Assembly (NCBI GenBank): GCA_902595625.1
Contig: CACJQQ010000001.1
Coordinates: 1-64,000, forward strand
DNA length: 64,000 bases
From: an uncultured Pelagibacteraceae bacterium
Lineage (GTDB): Bacteria; Pseudomonadota; Alphaproteobacteria; Pelagibacterales; Pelagibacteraceae
Direction of reading: 5' to 3'
The notes below the pieces were generated by a model, which was not told the DNA's origin, made no database searches, and saw only the letters and a list, made by a program, of their open reading frames with translations. The translations under genes were made by a program, and so were the position numbers. The stretch's first letter is position 1. Each line of letters starts with the position of its first letter. Shown one piece after another: positions 38,492 to 47,889 of this stretch.

Positions 38492-40291
38492 GTGGAAAAT
38501 AAAAAAGAAAAAATAGCTGATTTCAAAACTGCAATAAGTTCTACGGTAAGATCGCTGTCTAATTCAGAAAAAATTGAAGTTTCTTTTGGTAATGATAGTT
38601 CCAAATCTGGAACAAATTCAATTAGACTGCCGGAACTAAGCCCTATTAATAATAAATTAAATTATAATCAAATAAGAGCAATGGCAGATTCAAAATCTTT
38701 GAGGCATAGATTCTCAGATACAAAAACATTTAAGCAATATGAACCGGCAGGAAATATATCTAAACAGTTATATAGAATTTCAGAAAAAATTAGATGTGAA
38801 AAAATTGGTACTAGTTATTTTAAAGGAGTAAAAAACAATATTGAAACTTTTTACCAAGAAAGGATAAATGGGTTAGATCTTAAAAGCAGTGAAGATAAAA
38901 TTGTTGAGTCTTTTGAAAATTATTTAAGAACGAAAATCCTTAATTTTGAAAATAATAGCCAAATCGATAAAAAACTTAAATCGTACAAAAAAGATTTAAA
39001 TGAAAAATTTAAAAGTAAGATCGGTCAATTAAATGAATTAACCTTAGATCAAGAGAAATTTAATTCACTTATTTCTGAGCTTATTTCAGATATGAACCTT
39101 GATGAAAATCTAGATGAAGAAGAAAAGAAAGATGATGAAAAAAATAACGACGATAAACAAAATAAACCAGATAATCAGGAAAAACAGGCAAAAGAAAAAG
39201 AGGATAAACAAGAGGAAATGTCTATAGACTCTGGTATGCCTGATCTTGAAAATGAAGCCAAAGAATCAGACCAAGCTGAGGAAGATGTTGAAATAGAAGA
39301 CAGTTCTCAACCAGACTTAAGAAAAAAAGGAAAGAGTACTTTAGGCGACATAAATTATAAAACCTACACTGAAGAATTTGATGAGATTATTAAAGCAGAG
39401 GAATTGGAGAATACTGAAGAACTTACAAGGCTAAGAAAAAATTTAGATCAGCAACTATTACAGCTTAAAAATTTCATCTCAAAACTTGCAAACAAGTTAC
39501 AAAGAAAACTTTTAGCTAAACAAAATAGGTCTTGGAATTTTGACCTTGAAGAAGGTTTATTAGATACATCAAAATTGCCAAGAATAATTATGGATCCATT
39601 TAATTCTTTATCTTTTAAAAAAGAAAAAGATATTGAGTTCAAAGATACGTTAGTAACAATTTTAATTGATAACTCTGGTTCAATGAGAGGTAAACCTATT
39701 TCAGTAGCAGCAATTTGTGCTGACATACTTTCCAGAACATTAGAAAGATGTGCAGTCAAAGTAGAAATACTTGGCTTTACTACAAAACATTGGAAGGGGG
39801 GATCCTCTAGAGAGAAATGGATGAAAAATGATAAACCAACTTTACCAGGAAGATTAAATGATCTCAGACACATTATCTATAAATCAGCGGACACGCCTTG
39901 GAGACAGGCTAAAAATAATATGGGTCTTATGCTTAAAGAAGGGTTATTAAAAGAAAACATTGATGGTGAAGCACTTAGATGGGCTTACAATAAAATGAAC
40001 AGGAGAAAAGAAGAAAGAAAAATCCTCATGGTAATCTCAGACGGAGCTCCAGTGGACGATTCAACTTTATCTACAAATACAAGTGACTACCTAGAGTCCA
40101 ACCTTAAAAAAACAGTCAAGTGGATTGAAAATAAAACTAATATTGAATTATTAGCTATTGGCATTGGCCATGACGTTACAAGATACTACAATCAAGCTGT
40201 AAAAATTACAGACGTTCAAGATTTAGGTGATGTCATGATAAATCAGCTAACTGATCTTTTTGTTGAAAAAAATAAAAAAACAATTCACTAA
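38492..40291 (+). CDS. cobT: CobT-type VWA-domain protein (cobaltochelatase subunit family)
   Basis: I prefer the GTG at 38492 ([20 protein letters not shown], 599 residues), which leaves 1 base to cobS. The track's ATG at 38447 would overlap cobS by 44 bases with sequence unlike the family. The N-terminal helical domain is followed by a long acidic, low-complexity linker (about 205-285, rich in Glu, Asp, Lys), typical of CobT. The C-terminal VWA domain has a full MIDAS motif ([10 protein letters not shown] near 391-400). The partner is CobS. See cobS for the doubt about a cobalamin role. The 3' end overlaps the convergent transporter by 4 bases. Confidence 0.92.
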   Translation: MENKKEKIADFKTAISSTVRSLSNSEKIEVSFGNDSSKSGTNSIRLPELSPINNKLNYNQIRAMADSKSLRHRFSDTKTFKQYEPAGNISKQLYRISEKIRCEKIGTSYFKGVKNNIETFYQERINGLDLKSSEDKIVESFENYLRTKILNFENNSQIDKKLKSYKKDLNEKFKSKIGQLNELTLDQEKFNSLISELISDMNLDENLDEEEKKDDEKNNDDKQNKPDNQEKQAKEKEDKQEEMSIDSGMPDLENEAKESDQAEEDVEIEDSSQPDLRKKGKSTLGDINYKTYTEEFDEIIKAEELENTEELTRLRKNLDQQLLQLKNFISKLANKLQRKLLAKQNRSWNFDLEEGLLDTSKLPRIIMDPFNSLSFKKEKDIEFKDTLVTILIDNSGSMRGKPISVAAICADILSRTLERCAVKVEILGFTTKHWKGGSSREKWMKNDKPTLPGRLNDLRHIIYKSADTPWRQAKNNMGLMLKEGLLKENIDGEALRWAYNKMNRRKEERKILMVISDGAPVDDSTLSTNTSDYLESNLKKTVKWIENKTNIELLAIGIGHDVTRYYNQAVKITDVQDLGDVMINQLTDLFVEKNKKTIH

Positions 40292-40863
40292 TTTTTTATT
40301 TCTGAAACCGAACTATCCGAAAAATCTTTTATTCTATTAATAAGCAATCTAAATGGAATTAACATTGCTAGTGCAATAAATAGCTTAACGGCTAAATCTC
40401 CAAAAGCTAAGGTCACCCAAGGAATTCCTGTTGCGTAAAAAGCAATTGAAAAAAATAGAAATGTATCAGTTACAGAACCAATTATTGATGATGTGAGAGG
40501 AGCCACATACCATATTTTTTTCCTCAAAGAGTCAAAGATTTGAACATCCAAGTTTTGTGCAATAAAAAATGCAACGCCAGAGCCAAAAGCAATTCTTATA
40601 GAAATAATATCTGAAAAATTTGTTGATACAAATAAAGTTAGAAGAATTCCAATAGTAAATCCTACATACACAACTTTTCTTGCGACCAATTTGCCATAAG
40701 CGCGGTTTGCTAAATCTGTTATTAAAAAAGTTACCGGATAACTAAATGCACCGTAAGTTAAGATTTCATTTAATCCAAAATATTGAATGGGAAATTGAAC
40801 TAAGTAGTTTGAAAGGACTACAACCAAACCCATTAAAATAGAGAGTTTGTAAAATAAATTCAT
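40288..40863 (-). CDS. Queuosine precursor transporter (YhhQ/VUT family)
   Basis: A 191-residue inner-membrane protein with about six hydrophobic segments and the family signature ([62 protein letters not shown]). These import queuine, preQ0 or preQ1, so the cell may salvage precursors for queuosine in tRNA rather than make them. It lies upstream of nothing related, between cobT (convergent) and rpmB, which precedes it by 7 bases in the same direction. Confidence 0.92.
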   Translation of the reverse strand: MNLFYKLSILMGLVVVLSNYLVQFPIQYFGLNEILTYGAFSYPVTFLITDLANRAYGKLVARKVVYVGFTIGILLTLFVSTNFSDIISIRIAFGSGVAFFIAQNLDVQIFDSLRKKIWYVAPLTSSIIGSVTDTFLFFSIAFYATGIPWVTLAFGDLAVKLFIALAMLIPFRLLINRIKDFSDSSVSEIKN

Positions 40864-40870
40864 TGTAGAA

Positions 40871-41149
40871 TTATGATTTTGCTGAAATAGATGCTTTAAT
40901 TTTTTTTACTTTTTTTGATAGTTTAGCGTTTTTTGCCGATATTAAAAACTTGTCTAAACCACCTTTGAAATCTACAGTTCTTAAAGCAGCATTAGCTACA
41001 TTTAATTTGATATCTTTTTTTAAGATATCGCTTCTAAAAGTGACTTTCTTTAAATTAGGTAAAAATCTTCTTTTAGTTTTATTTTTAGCGTGGCTAACGT
41101 TATGACCTTTTAAAGGTGATATTCCTGTTAATTCGCATCTTTTAGACAT
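40871..41149 (-). CDS. rpmB: 50S ribosomal protein L28
   Basis: The 92-residue protein starts MSKRCELTGISPLKGHNVSHAKNKTKRRFLPNL, typical of alphaproteobacterial L28, with the Lys-rich C-terminal extension. A strong sigma-70-type promoter lies at its 5' side and an AGGA ribosome site just before ATG. The transporter gene follows 7 bases later. The cobT-rpmB neighbourhood is usual in the class. Confidence 0.98.
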   Translation of the reverse strand: MSKRCELTGISPLKGHNVSHAKNKTKRRFLPNLKKVTFRSDILKKDIKLNVANAALRTVDFKGGLDKFLISAKNAKLSKKVKKIKASISAKS

Positions 41150-41165
41150 ATTTTTTTCCTGGTGT

Positions 41166-41194
41166 TATATAATTCGTGTATACATTGGGGTCAA
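41166..41194 (-). promoter_or_regulatory. Sigma-70-type promoter for rpmB
   Basis: On the minus strand TTGACC (41189-41194) is separated by exactly 17 bases from TATATA (41166-41171), about 15 bases before the L28 ATG region. The TGA stop codon of pyrD (41191-41193) lies inside the -35 box, so one triplet serves as both a stop codon and part of a promoter. No predicted terminator separates pyrD from rpmB. Confidence 0.65.
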
Positions 41195-42237
41195 GCATTA
41201 ATTCCAACTGCTTCACTAACATTTTTGAGATTTTCTTTTTTTAAAATTGATATTAAGTCTTTTTTGATCTCTTTAACAATACCCGGCCCTTTGTAAACCA
41301 TACCTGTATATAGTTGCACCGCATCAGCGCCGGCTGTTATTTTTTCAAAAGCACTCTCTCCGGAGTCAACTCCGCCGACACCTATTATATTAATCTTACC
41401 CTTGGTTTCTTTGTAGAATTTTTTAATTAAATTTGTTGAAATATCTTTTAGCGGTTGTCCTGATAATCCGCCAACTTCATGCTTTTTAATATCATAGAGA
41501 TTGTCACGATTGCTATCTGTTGTATTAGAAACTATTATACCTTGTATTTTATAGCTAGTCACTAATTCAACTATTTTACTAATTTCATTATCATTTATAT
41601 CTGGTGATATTTTTATCGCTATTGGGCAATTGATTTTTTTTTCTTTTATAATTTTATTTATTCCAGTTAAAAGTTTTTTCATCTCACCTTGATCATGGAA
41701 ATCTCTTAAACCTTCAGTGTTCGGTGAAGAGATATTAATTGTTATATATCCAGCGTACATTCCAAGTCTTGAAAGACAAATAAAATAGTCATCTTCTTTA
41801 TTTTTTGTTTCTTTATTTGGCCCAATGTTAATTCCTAAAAACCCATCAGGGTGATTATTTGATATTCTCTTAGATACAGTTTCTGATCCATGATTGTTAA
41901 ATCCAAGACGATTTATAAGCGCCTGGTCTTTCTCAAGTCTAAATATTCTTGGTTTTGGATTTCCCAATTGCTGTTTTGGAGTGACGGTACCTACCTCGAT
42001 AAAACCAAATCCAAATTTAAAAAGAGAATTGTAAACCTCAGCACTTTTATCAAAACCTGCAGCTAAACCTATTGGATTTGAAACAGTTTTGCCTAAAAAA
42101 TTTGTCTCAAGCATTTCCTCACTTTCAACATTAAAAAAACTTTTCGGTATAATGTTTGCTTTCAGTGATTTTATAGCTAAATCATGAGCCACTTCGGGGT
42201 CTAACGAAAATATATAAGGTCTTAAAATTGAAAACAT
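41191..42237 (-). CDS. pyrD: Dihydroorotate dehydrogenase (quinone)
   Basis: Class 2 PyrD oxidises dihydroorotate and reduces ubiquinone at the inner membrane. The 348-residue protein has the N-terminal helical membrane-associating region (LRPYIFSLDPEVAHDLAIKSL), the flavin region NPIGLAAGFDKSAEVY, the catalytic Ser in NISSPNTEGLRDFHD, and C-terminal IIGVGGVDSGESAFEKITAGADAVQLYTGMVYKGP. Its ATG overlaps the lysS stop (TAATG), and its TGA sits in the rpmB promoter. Confidence 0.96.
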   Translation of the reverse strand: MFSILRPYIFSLDPEVAHDLAIKSLKANIIPKSFFNVESEEMLETNFLGKTVSNPIGLAAGFDKSAEVYNSLFKFGFGFIEVGTVTPKQQLGNPKPRIFRLEKDQALINRLGFNNHGSETVSKRISNNHPDGFLGINIGPNKETKNKEDDYFICLSRLGMYAGYITINISSPNTEGLRDFHDQGEMKKLLTGINKIIKEKKINCPIAIKISPDINDNEISKIVELVTSYKIQGIIVSNTTDSNRDNLYDIKKHEVGGLSGQPLKDISTNLIKKFYKETKGKINIIGVGGVDSGESAFEKITAGADAVQLYTGMVYKGPGIVKEIKKDLISILKKENLKNVSEAVGINA

Positions 42238-43805
42238 TAATTATTACTTATTTTATCTTTCATTAACTCAATTGTCTCTTTCAATCCAAAAAAGCTGACA
42301 AAATAACCCATCCTTGGTCCATTTTCTTCTCCAAATACTACTTCATAAATTAATTTAAACCAATCTCTTAGATTTTGCTCGTACCCATTTTCTTTGCCTG
42401 TTGCATATACAATTGTTTGAATTTCTTCTGGTTTTAAATTTTGTTTTATTTCAGATAATTTTGAAACAAGGTTTTCTAAAGCTTTCTTCTCATCCAATGA
42501 GGGCCTTTTAAATTTTTTATTTGGTTCAACTTTATCTTTAAAATAGTTTATTGCAAATTTTGTTAATCCATCTAGAATTGGATAGTCTTTTGGTTTAATC
42601 TCTTGATGAAATCTATTTATAAACTTCCATAAAATTTCTTTACTGTCTGCATTGCTAGACCCAACTAAATTCAATAACATTGAAAAAGACATTACTATTT
42701 TCTCTGTTGGTGGCTTGCCATTATGTACATGCCAAACAGGATTTAAAATTTGGTCTTTTTCTTTTTGACTTGGGTATTTTTCAATACTTGTTAAATATTC
42801 ATCAACTGTTTTAGGTACAACTTCTGCATACAGTTTTTTTGCTCTTTTTGGATTTGGATACATATAAAGTGAGAGACTCTCTGGTGATGCGTATCTAAGC
42901 CACTGATCTATAGAAATTCCGTTTCCTTTTGATTTAGAAATTTTCTCTCCTTTTTCGTCTAAAAAAAGTTCATAAGCAAAACCATTTGGAGGATTTTTTC
43001 CAAGAGTTTTACAAATCTTATTTGATAAGATGGCGCTTTCAGTTAAATCCTTACCGTACATTTCAAAATCAACATCGAAAGTAAACCATCTCATTGCCCA
43101 GTCTACTTTCCACTGTAATTTACAGTTCCCGTCTAAAATACTTGTCTCTATTTTTTCTCCCCTGTTATCAAAAATTGCTTTTCCAGTTTTGTTGTCTATT
43201 TCTAACAATGGTATCTCTAATACCTTCCCTGTTTTTGGACAAATCGGCAAAAATGGACAGTATGTTTTTCTTCTTTCCTCTCGTAAAGTCGGAAGTATAA
43301 TGTTCATTACATCTTCATATTTTTCTGCAACTCTTGTAAGTGATTTATTAAAGATACCATTCTTATAATTTTCTGTTGAGCTCTTAAAAGTAAATTTGAA
43401 ATTAAATTTATTTAAAAATTCTTTAAGCATCTCATTATTGTGCTTGCCAAAGCTATCAAATTTTTTAAATGGATCTGGAATATTGGTTAAAGGTTTTCCT
43501 AAATTATCTTTTAAAACTTGATCATTAGGAATATTATCAGGAACTTTTCTCAATCCATCCATATCATCAGAAAAAGTAATAAGTTCATGGTTAATTTTTT
43601 CTATATGATTAAGAGCATTAATCATCATAGTGGTTCGGGCGACTTCACCAAAAGTCCCTATATGCGGTAATCCACTTGGCCCATAACCAGTTTGGAAAGT
43701 AATTATACCTTTTTTTTTTATAATATCTTTTCTATCTTTTAATAGCTTTCTAATTTCAACAAATGGCCAGGATGATGTAGATTGAATTAAGTTATTATCC
43801 AGCAT
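42237..43805 (-). CDS. lysS: Lysyl-tRNA synthetase, class I
   Basis: The 522-residue enzyme charges tRNA-Lys and is the archaeal-type class I form that alphaproteobacteria generally use instead of class II LysRS. It has the Rossmann HIGH-like motif GPSGLPHIGTFGEVARTT, a KMSKS-like KISKSKGNGISI, and a helix-bundle C-terminus. It shows no class II motifs. It diverges from trkH with about 93 bases between and is coupled to pyrD. Confidence 0.95.
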   Translation of the reverse strand: MLDNNLIQSTSSWPFVEIRKLLKDRKDIIKKKGIITFQTGYGPSGLPHIGTFGEVARTTMMINALNHIEKINHELITFSDDMDGLRKVPDNIPNDQVLKDNLGKPLTNIPDPFKKFDSFGKHNNEMLKEFLNKFNFKFTFKSSTENYKNGIFNKSLTRVAEKYEDVMNIILPTLREERRKTYCPFLPICPKTGKVLEIPLLEIDNKTGKAIFDNRGEKIETSILDGNCKLQWKVDWAMRWFTFDVDFEMYGKDLTESAILSNKICKTLGKNPPNGFAYELFLDEKGEKISKSKGNGISIDQWLRYASPESLSLYMYPNPKRAKKLYAEVVPKTVDEYLTSIEKYPSQKEKDQILNPVWHVHNGKPPTEKIVMSFSMLLNLVGSSNADSKEILWKFINRFHQEIKPKDYPILDGLTKFAINYFKDKVEPNKKFKRPSLDEKKALENLVSKLSEIKQNLKPEEIQTIVYATGKENGYEQNLRDWFKLIYEVVFGEENGPRMGYFVSFFGLKETIELMKDKISNN

Positions 43806-43898
43806 AGTAATGGTTTATTAAATTTTATATGCAAAATACAGATATAATTACGTCATATTAAGTTGAATTTTAAAACTATTTAAATAATCTCATTTTTA

Positions 43899-45347
43899 AT
43901 GACCAGTAACAAAACAGTTTTTTTCTTAATCGGCGTATTACTAATCGTGTTGGGACTTTCAATGCTTGCGCCGTATTCTATGCAAGTCATATATGAAGAA
44001 AATAGCCATAGCTTTATTTCATCTTCTTTTGTAACTATATTTATTGGTATTTTGTGCATACTAGCGAATCTTGAAAAAGATTTAAAATTAAACCTAAGGC
44101 AAACTTTTTTATTCTCAACACTTGCTTGGGTAACTGTTGCAATTTTTGGAAGTTTACCTTTTGTATTATCTAGTCAAACATTCTCATTCAGTGATGCTTT
44201 TTTCGAGAGTATGTCAGGCATAACCACTACTGGCGCAACTATTATATCTGACTTAGATAATAGTCCCAAAAGTATTTTGTTATGGAGAGCTATCATGCAG
44301 TGGTTAGGTGGAATTGGAATTGTAGTAATGGCTATTACAATTTTACCATTATTAAAAGTTGGAGGAATGCAACTATTTAAAATGGAAGGTCCAGATAGTA
44401 CTGAAAAAATTTTACCAAGAACTATTGAAGTGGCTGCAATTATTATTTCAACTTATTTAGTTCTTACATTGTTATGTGGTTTTTTATACTGGGTATTTGG
44501 TATGACAATATTTGATAGTATATGTCATGCTATGACCACTATAGCGACCGGTGGCTTCTCTACTCATAATGACTCGATTGGTTTTTTTAAAAATTCAAAC
44601 ATAGAAATTATAGCAAGTTTATTTATTATCTTGGGGAGTATTCCATTTATTTCATATTTAAAATTTTCTCAGGGAAATAGAAAAATTTTCTTTCAAGATG
44701 TTCAAATAAAAGGTTTGATTTATTTATTAATTATTTCAATAGTGATTATGTTTTTATATTTACTTTTTATAAATTATGAAAGTAACTTATTTGAAAAAAT
44801 AAGAATTTCTTCATTCAATGTTATTTCTATATTGTCTGGAACAGGATATGTTACTGATGACTTTGGTTTATGGGGAAAATTCTCTTTAATTTTTTTCCTA
44901 TTTTTAATGTTTATTGGTGGTTGCGCAGGGTCCACTGCATGCGGTATTAAAATCTTTAGATTGCAGATGCTCTTAATTTTTTTAAAGAATTATGTAAAAA
45001 AATTAATTTATCCAAACAGTGTAATTTTAACTAAATATAATAATCACAAAATTTCAGATGATTTTATAAGATCAGTTATAATTTTTATTTTTTCTTTTTT
45101 ATTTATCTTTTTGATCATTGCCATGCTTCTTTCCATAAGTGGTTTAGATTTTGTAACATCAATATCTGGAGCAGCGAGTTCAATTTCCAATGTAGGACCT
45201 GGACTAGGTGAAATAATTGGTCCTGACGGTAATTATAAAAGTTTACCGAATGTATCAAAGTGGATTTTAGCTACTGGAATGCTTCTGGGTAGGTTAGAAT
45301 TATTTGCCGTTCTTGTTCTTTTCTTTCCATCATTTTGGAGAAATTAA
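43899..45347 (+). CDS. trkH: Potassium uptake channel protein TrkH
   Basis: The 482-residue membrane protein forms the K+-translocating subunit of the Trk system. It has four pore loops: SGITTTGATIISD, MTTIATGGFSTHN, LSGTGYVTDDFG and SISNVGPGLGEIIG, with the conserved filter glycines. About ten hydrophobic segments are visible. The gating partner TrkA is not in this window. Transport of K+ would support osmotic balance in seawater. The gene is followed 3 bases later by ampG. Confidence 0.95.
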   Translation: MTSNKTVFFLIGVLLIVLGLSMLAPYSMQVIYEENSHSFISSSFVTIFIGILCILANLEKDLKLNLRQTFLFSTLAWVTVAIFGSLPFVLSSQTFSFSDAFFESMSGITTTGATIISDLDNSPKSILLWRAIMQWLGGIGIVVMAITILPLLKVGGMQLFKMEGPDSTEKILPRTIEVAAIIISTYLVLTLLCGFLYWVFGMTIFDSICHAMTTIATGGFSTHNDSIGFFKNSNIEIIASLFIILGSIPFISYLKFSQGNRKIFFQDVQIKGLIYLLIISIVIMFLYLLFINYESNLFEKIRISSFNVISILSGTGYVTDDFGLWGKFSLIFFLFLMFIGGCAGSTACGIKIFRLQMLLIFLKNYVKKLIYPNSVILTKYNNHKISDDFIRSVIIFIFSFLFIFLIIAMLLSISGLDFVTSISGAASSISNVGPGLGEIIGPDGNYKSLPNVSKWILATGMLLGRLELFAVLVLFFPSFWRN

Positions 45348-45350
45348 ATT

Positions 45351-46724
45351 ATGGAAATTTACAAAAAACAAACGCTTGCTGAAACTTTCTCAGTTTATTT
45401 TGATTCCAGAATGATAAAGATATTATTGCTGGGTGCAATAAGTGGTTTTCCTTGGGTCATTATTGGGAGTTGCCTAAGTCTTTGGTTAAAAGAAGATGGT
45501 TTAAGTCGAAGCACTATAGGCTGGGCTGGATTAATTTTTGCAGTTTATGCTTTCAATTATTTATGGGCTCCAATTATAGATAGAGTTAGAATTCCTTGGC
45601 TAACAAATAAAATTGGTCACAGACGAGGATGGATTGTTTTAATGCAATCTATCATTCTTTTAAGTTTAATATTTTGGAGTGTAATTAATCCCACTACAAA
45701 TTTAGCATTAGTGATAAGTGTTGGTCTGATAATTGCAATTGCTTCAGCCACACAAGATATAACTGTGGATGCATTAAGAATTGAACAAATAGGAGAGAAT
45801 GAGGGAAAATCTATGCAAGCTGGTGCTGCAATGGCGGTTGTAGGTTGGTGGACTGGATATAAGTTAGGCGGTGTAGTTGCTCTTACTTCAGCAGAATTCT
45901 TTCAAAATCTTGGTTTTAATAATTATTGGCAGATAACTTTTTTGGTACTAGGTGCTGTAATTATAGCCTGTAACATTGGTTTAATGTTTATAAACGAGGT
46001 TTTGCAAACAGATAGAAGCGAATCTCAAAAAAAAACTGACAAAATGATTGAAGATAAATTAGGTGCCTCAAACCTTTTAACAAAAATTATTGCATGGCTT
46101 ACGGGAACAGTTGCTGGTCCTATTATAAGTTTTTTTAAAAAAAATGGTTTTAATATTGCTTTAGCAATACTTGCTTTTATTTTTCTTTTTAAAATCGGGG
46201 AAGCTTTTCTTGGTAGAATGTCAGTGATTTTCTATAAGGAAATAGGCTTTACTAAGACAGATATAGCATTGTATTCCAAGGGTCTTGGTTGGTTAACAAC
46301 AGTAATTTTTACACTGCTAGGAGGGTTATTCGCTATTAGATCTGGTGTGATAAAAGCTATGTTTGTTTCAGGAATATTGATGGCCACAACAAATTTACTT
46401 TTTTCTTTATTAGCATGGTCAGGGAAATCAGAATTATTATTTGCTATCGCAGTAATATTTGATGATATGGCCGCAGCATTTGCAACGGTCGCCTTTGTTG
46501 CTTTCATTTCGATGCTGGTAGATAGGACTTACACTGCAACTCAATATGCTTTATTAGCTTCTATTGGAACAGCAGGACGAACAACTTTAGCGGCATCATC
46601 TGGAGCTTTGGTTGATTGGTTAAATGGAGACTGGGGTATATTTTTTATCATCACGGCAATAATGGTAATTCCATCTCTTATTTTTCTTTACATGATAAGA
46701 CATAAACTTAATTTAAATGACTAA
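45351..46724 (+). CDS. ampG: AmpG-like muropeptide permease (MFS)
   Basis: The 457-residue 12-helix MFS protein resembles AmpG: the opening KILLLGAISGFPWVIIGSCLSLWLKEDG, the loop DRVRIPWLTNKIGHRRGWIVLMQ, and ATQDITVDALRIEQIG. AmpG imports anhydro-muropeptides for peptidoglycan recycling. The neighbouring NlpC/P60 gene lacks a signal peptide and starts 8 bases inside this gene, which fits a cytoplasmic recycling pair. Some PAT-family members carry acetyl-CoA instead, so the substrate is inferred. Confidence 0.85.
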   Translation: MEIYKKQTLAETFSVYFDSRMIKILLLGAISGFPWVIIGSCLSLWLKEDGLSRSTIGWAGLIFAVYAFNYLWAPIIDRVRIPWLTNKIGHRRGWIVLMQSIILLSLIFWSVINPTTNLALVISVGLIIAIASATQDITVDALRIEQIGENEGKSMQAGAAMAVVGWWTGYKLGGVVALTSAEFFQNLGFNNYWQITFLVLGAVIIACNIGLMFINEVLQTDRSESQKKTDKMIEDKLGASNLLTKIIAWLTGTVAGPIISFFKKNGFNIALAILAFIFLFKIGEAFLGRMSVIFYKEIGFTKTDIALYSKGLGWLTTVIFTLLGGLFAIRSGVIKAMFVSGILMATTNLLFSLLAWSGKSELLFAIAVIFDDMAAAFATVAFVAFISMLVDRTYTATQYALLASIGTAGRTTLAASSGALVDWLNGDWGIFFIITAIMVIPSLIFLYMIRHKLNLND

Positions 46725-47454
46725 ATATTTTACAAATAATTTTCCAGTAATAAATCTTTATAAGAAACCTTCAGTGAAATCTGAGATTGTTACCCAGATG
46801 ATTTATGGAGAAAGCTTTTCTATATCTAAAAAGTCAAAAAGATGGATTAAAATTAAAATTAAAGAAGATAATTATAAAGGTTACATATTAAATAAAAAAT
46901 ACTCTAATTTTTTAAAACCTACACATAAAGTAATTGCTTTAAAGGCAAACATTTTTAAATTTCCGAATAGAGTAAAAAAAAATGAAATTACCTTTGGTTC
47001 TAAAATTAAAGTAATTGAAAATAATTCGAAATTTTTAAAATTTGCAAATGGGTGGCTAAAAAAGGATGATGTTAGACCTGTTGCATATAAAGAAAAAGAT
47101 CCTTTTAGAAAAATAACCTCTTTTAAAAACATAAGATATAAATGGGGTGGTAAATCTTTCAAAGGAATTGACTGTTCGGCACTTGTACAAGTATTTTTAA
47201 ATTTTAATAATAGATTCTGTCCTAGAGATGCCAAGGATCAAGTTAAGTATTTCAAAAAAAACATAAAATTAAAAAATATAAAAAAGAACGATATTATTTA
47301 TTGGAAGGGTCACGTTGCTGTAGCTTTGTCTAATAAAAAGCTAATTCATGCCTATGGGCCAATGAAAAAAACTGTAATCATGGATATTAATCAAACAATT
47401 AAAAGAATTGAGCGGACTGCTAAACTAAAAGTAATTGGAATTAAAAGGCTATAA
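46717..47454 (+). CDS. Cytoplasmic NlpC/P60 peptidase with SH3-like domains
   Basis: The 245-residue protein has two SH3-like repeats (about 10-65 and 68-115: INLYKKPSVKSEIVTQMIYGE; VIALKANIFKFPN) and a C-terminal NlpC/P60 catalytic domain, with the Cys in GIDCSALVQVFL, the His in GHVAVALS, and the third site in LIHAYG. There is no signal peptide, so it probably cleaves imported muropeptides in the cytoplasm. It overlaps ampG by 8 bases. It resembles the SH3-NlpC/P60 recycling enzymes, for example the gamma-glutamyl-diaminopimelate cleaving type. Confidence 0.88.
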   Translation: MTKYFTNNFPVINLYKKPSVKSEIVTQMIYGESFSISKKSKRWIKIKIKEDNYKGYILNKKYSNFLKPTHKVIALKANIFKFPNRVKKNEITFGSKIKVIENNSKFLKFANGWLKKDDVRPVAYKEKDPFRKITSFKNIRYKWGGKSFKGIDCSALVQVFLNFNNRFCPRDAKDQVKYFKKNIKLKNIKKNDIIYWKGHVAVALSNKKLIHAYGPMKKTVIMDINQTIKRIERTAKLKVIGIKRL

Positions 47455-47460
47455 ATAGCA

Positions 47461-47495
47461 AAGGCAGCTTCAGTCTCCCTCCACTGCCCTTAAAG
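47461..47495. other. G+C-richer patch with weak inverted repeat between convergent genes
   Basis: In the 109-base gap between the NlpC/P60 gene and the tiny membrane gene on the other strand, AAGGCAG...CTGCCCTT can pair through 5-6 bases (GGCAG/CTGCC) around a C/T-rich loop. There is no U-run after it on either strand. It could be a weak bidirectional terminator or part of a small RNA. The rest of the gap is A+T-rich with nothing I recognise. Confidence 0.3.
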
Positions 47496-47563
47496 ATAAT
47501 TTATCCGATTCGTAAAATTTATTTAAGACTCTTTTTAGTTGTATGTGGATATTAAAACTATAT

Positions 47564-47800
47564 TTATTTTAATATTTTTCTATACGCAAAAATTACAGCA
47601 AAAACTATTATTAATGCCGCTATTCCTTGCTCACCTAAAGCGTTAAGTAAATTAATTAAATTTTTTGTTACTTGAGAGCCAAAAAAAGCTACATCCGGTC
47701 CAAATACAATCTCTGCTATTACTGAAACGGCTAGTAATAAAATTCCTAATTCTAAAAATTTATTTAAATATTTTGTTAATGTTGAAACCCAATTAAGCAT
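47564..47800 (-). CDS. Tiny two-helix membrane protein, paralogue B (78 aa)
   Basis: I do not recognise a named family. The protein has a short amphipathic N-terminus (MLNWVSTLTKYLNKFLELG) and two hydrophobic segments (ILLLAVSVIAEIVFG; GIAALIIVFAVIFAYRKIL) joined by a loop containing DVAFFG and LINLLNALGEQ. It aligns with its neighbour at 47890 through the shared pattern DV/NVxFxG...NLINLLNALGEQGI against NIISLVQSLGDAGI. It starts with ATG after an AAGGAAAA ribosome site, following a GC-rich hairpin. Both copies are likely one transcript. A holin-like or pore-forming function is possible but unproven. Confidence 0.75.
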   Translation of the reverse strand: MLNWVSTLTKYLNKFLELGILLLAVSVIAEIVFGPDVAFFGSQVTKNLINLLNALGEQGIAALIIVFAVIFAYRKILK

Positions 47801-47820
47801 AATTTTTTCCTTTTTTTTAA

Positions 47821-47846
47821 CCGCCCTAATTATAAACTTAGGGCGG
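47821..47846 (-). terminator. G+C-rich hairpin between the two tiny membrane genes
   Basis: CCGCCCTAA and TTAGGGCGG form a 9-base perfect stem with an 8-base loop, the most G+C-rich structure in this neighbourhood. On the minus strand it is followed by TTAAAAAAAAGG, not a U-run, so it is a poor intrinsic terminator. It could instead protect the 3' end of the upstream gene's mRNA or reduce downstream expression. On the plus strand it also lacks a U-run. Confidence 0.5.
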
Positions 47847-47889
47847 CTATATAAAAAGCTAATTCGAGGGAAGTAGCTTTAGTTGTTTA

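Noticed and set aside
39448-39873. 141-residue ORF antisense to cobT
   Set aside because: It mirrors the VWA domain of cobT and has no ribosome site or family features. It is a shadow ORF.
43030-43368. 112-residue ORF antisense to lysS, and others such as 46881-47234 and 20766-21074
   Set aside because: All lie opposite well-supported genes. No motif or start signal supports them.
47461-47495. Possible 6S, SRP or tmRNA fragment in the C/T-rich patch
   Set aside because: No conserved motif of those RNAs is present; only a weak stem was seen.
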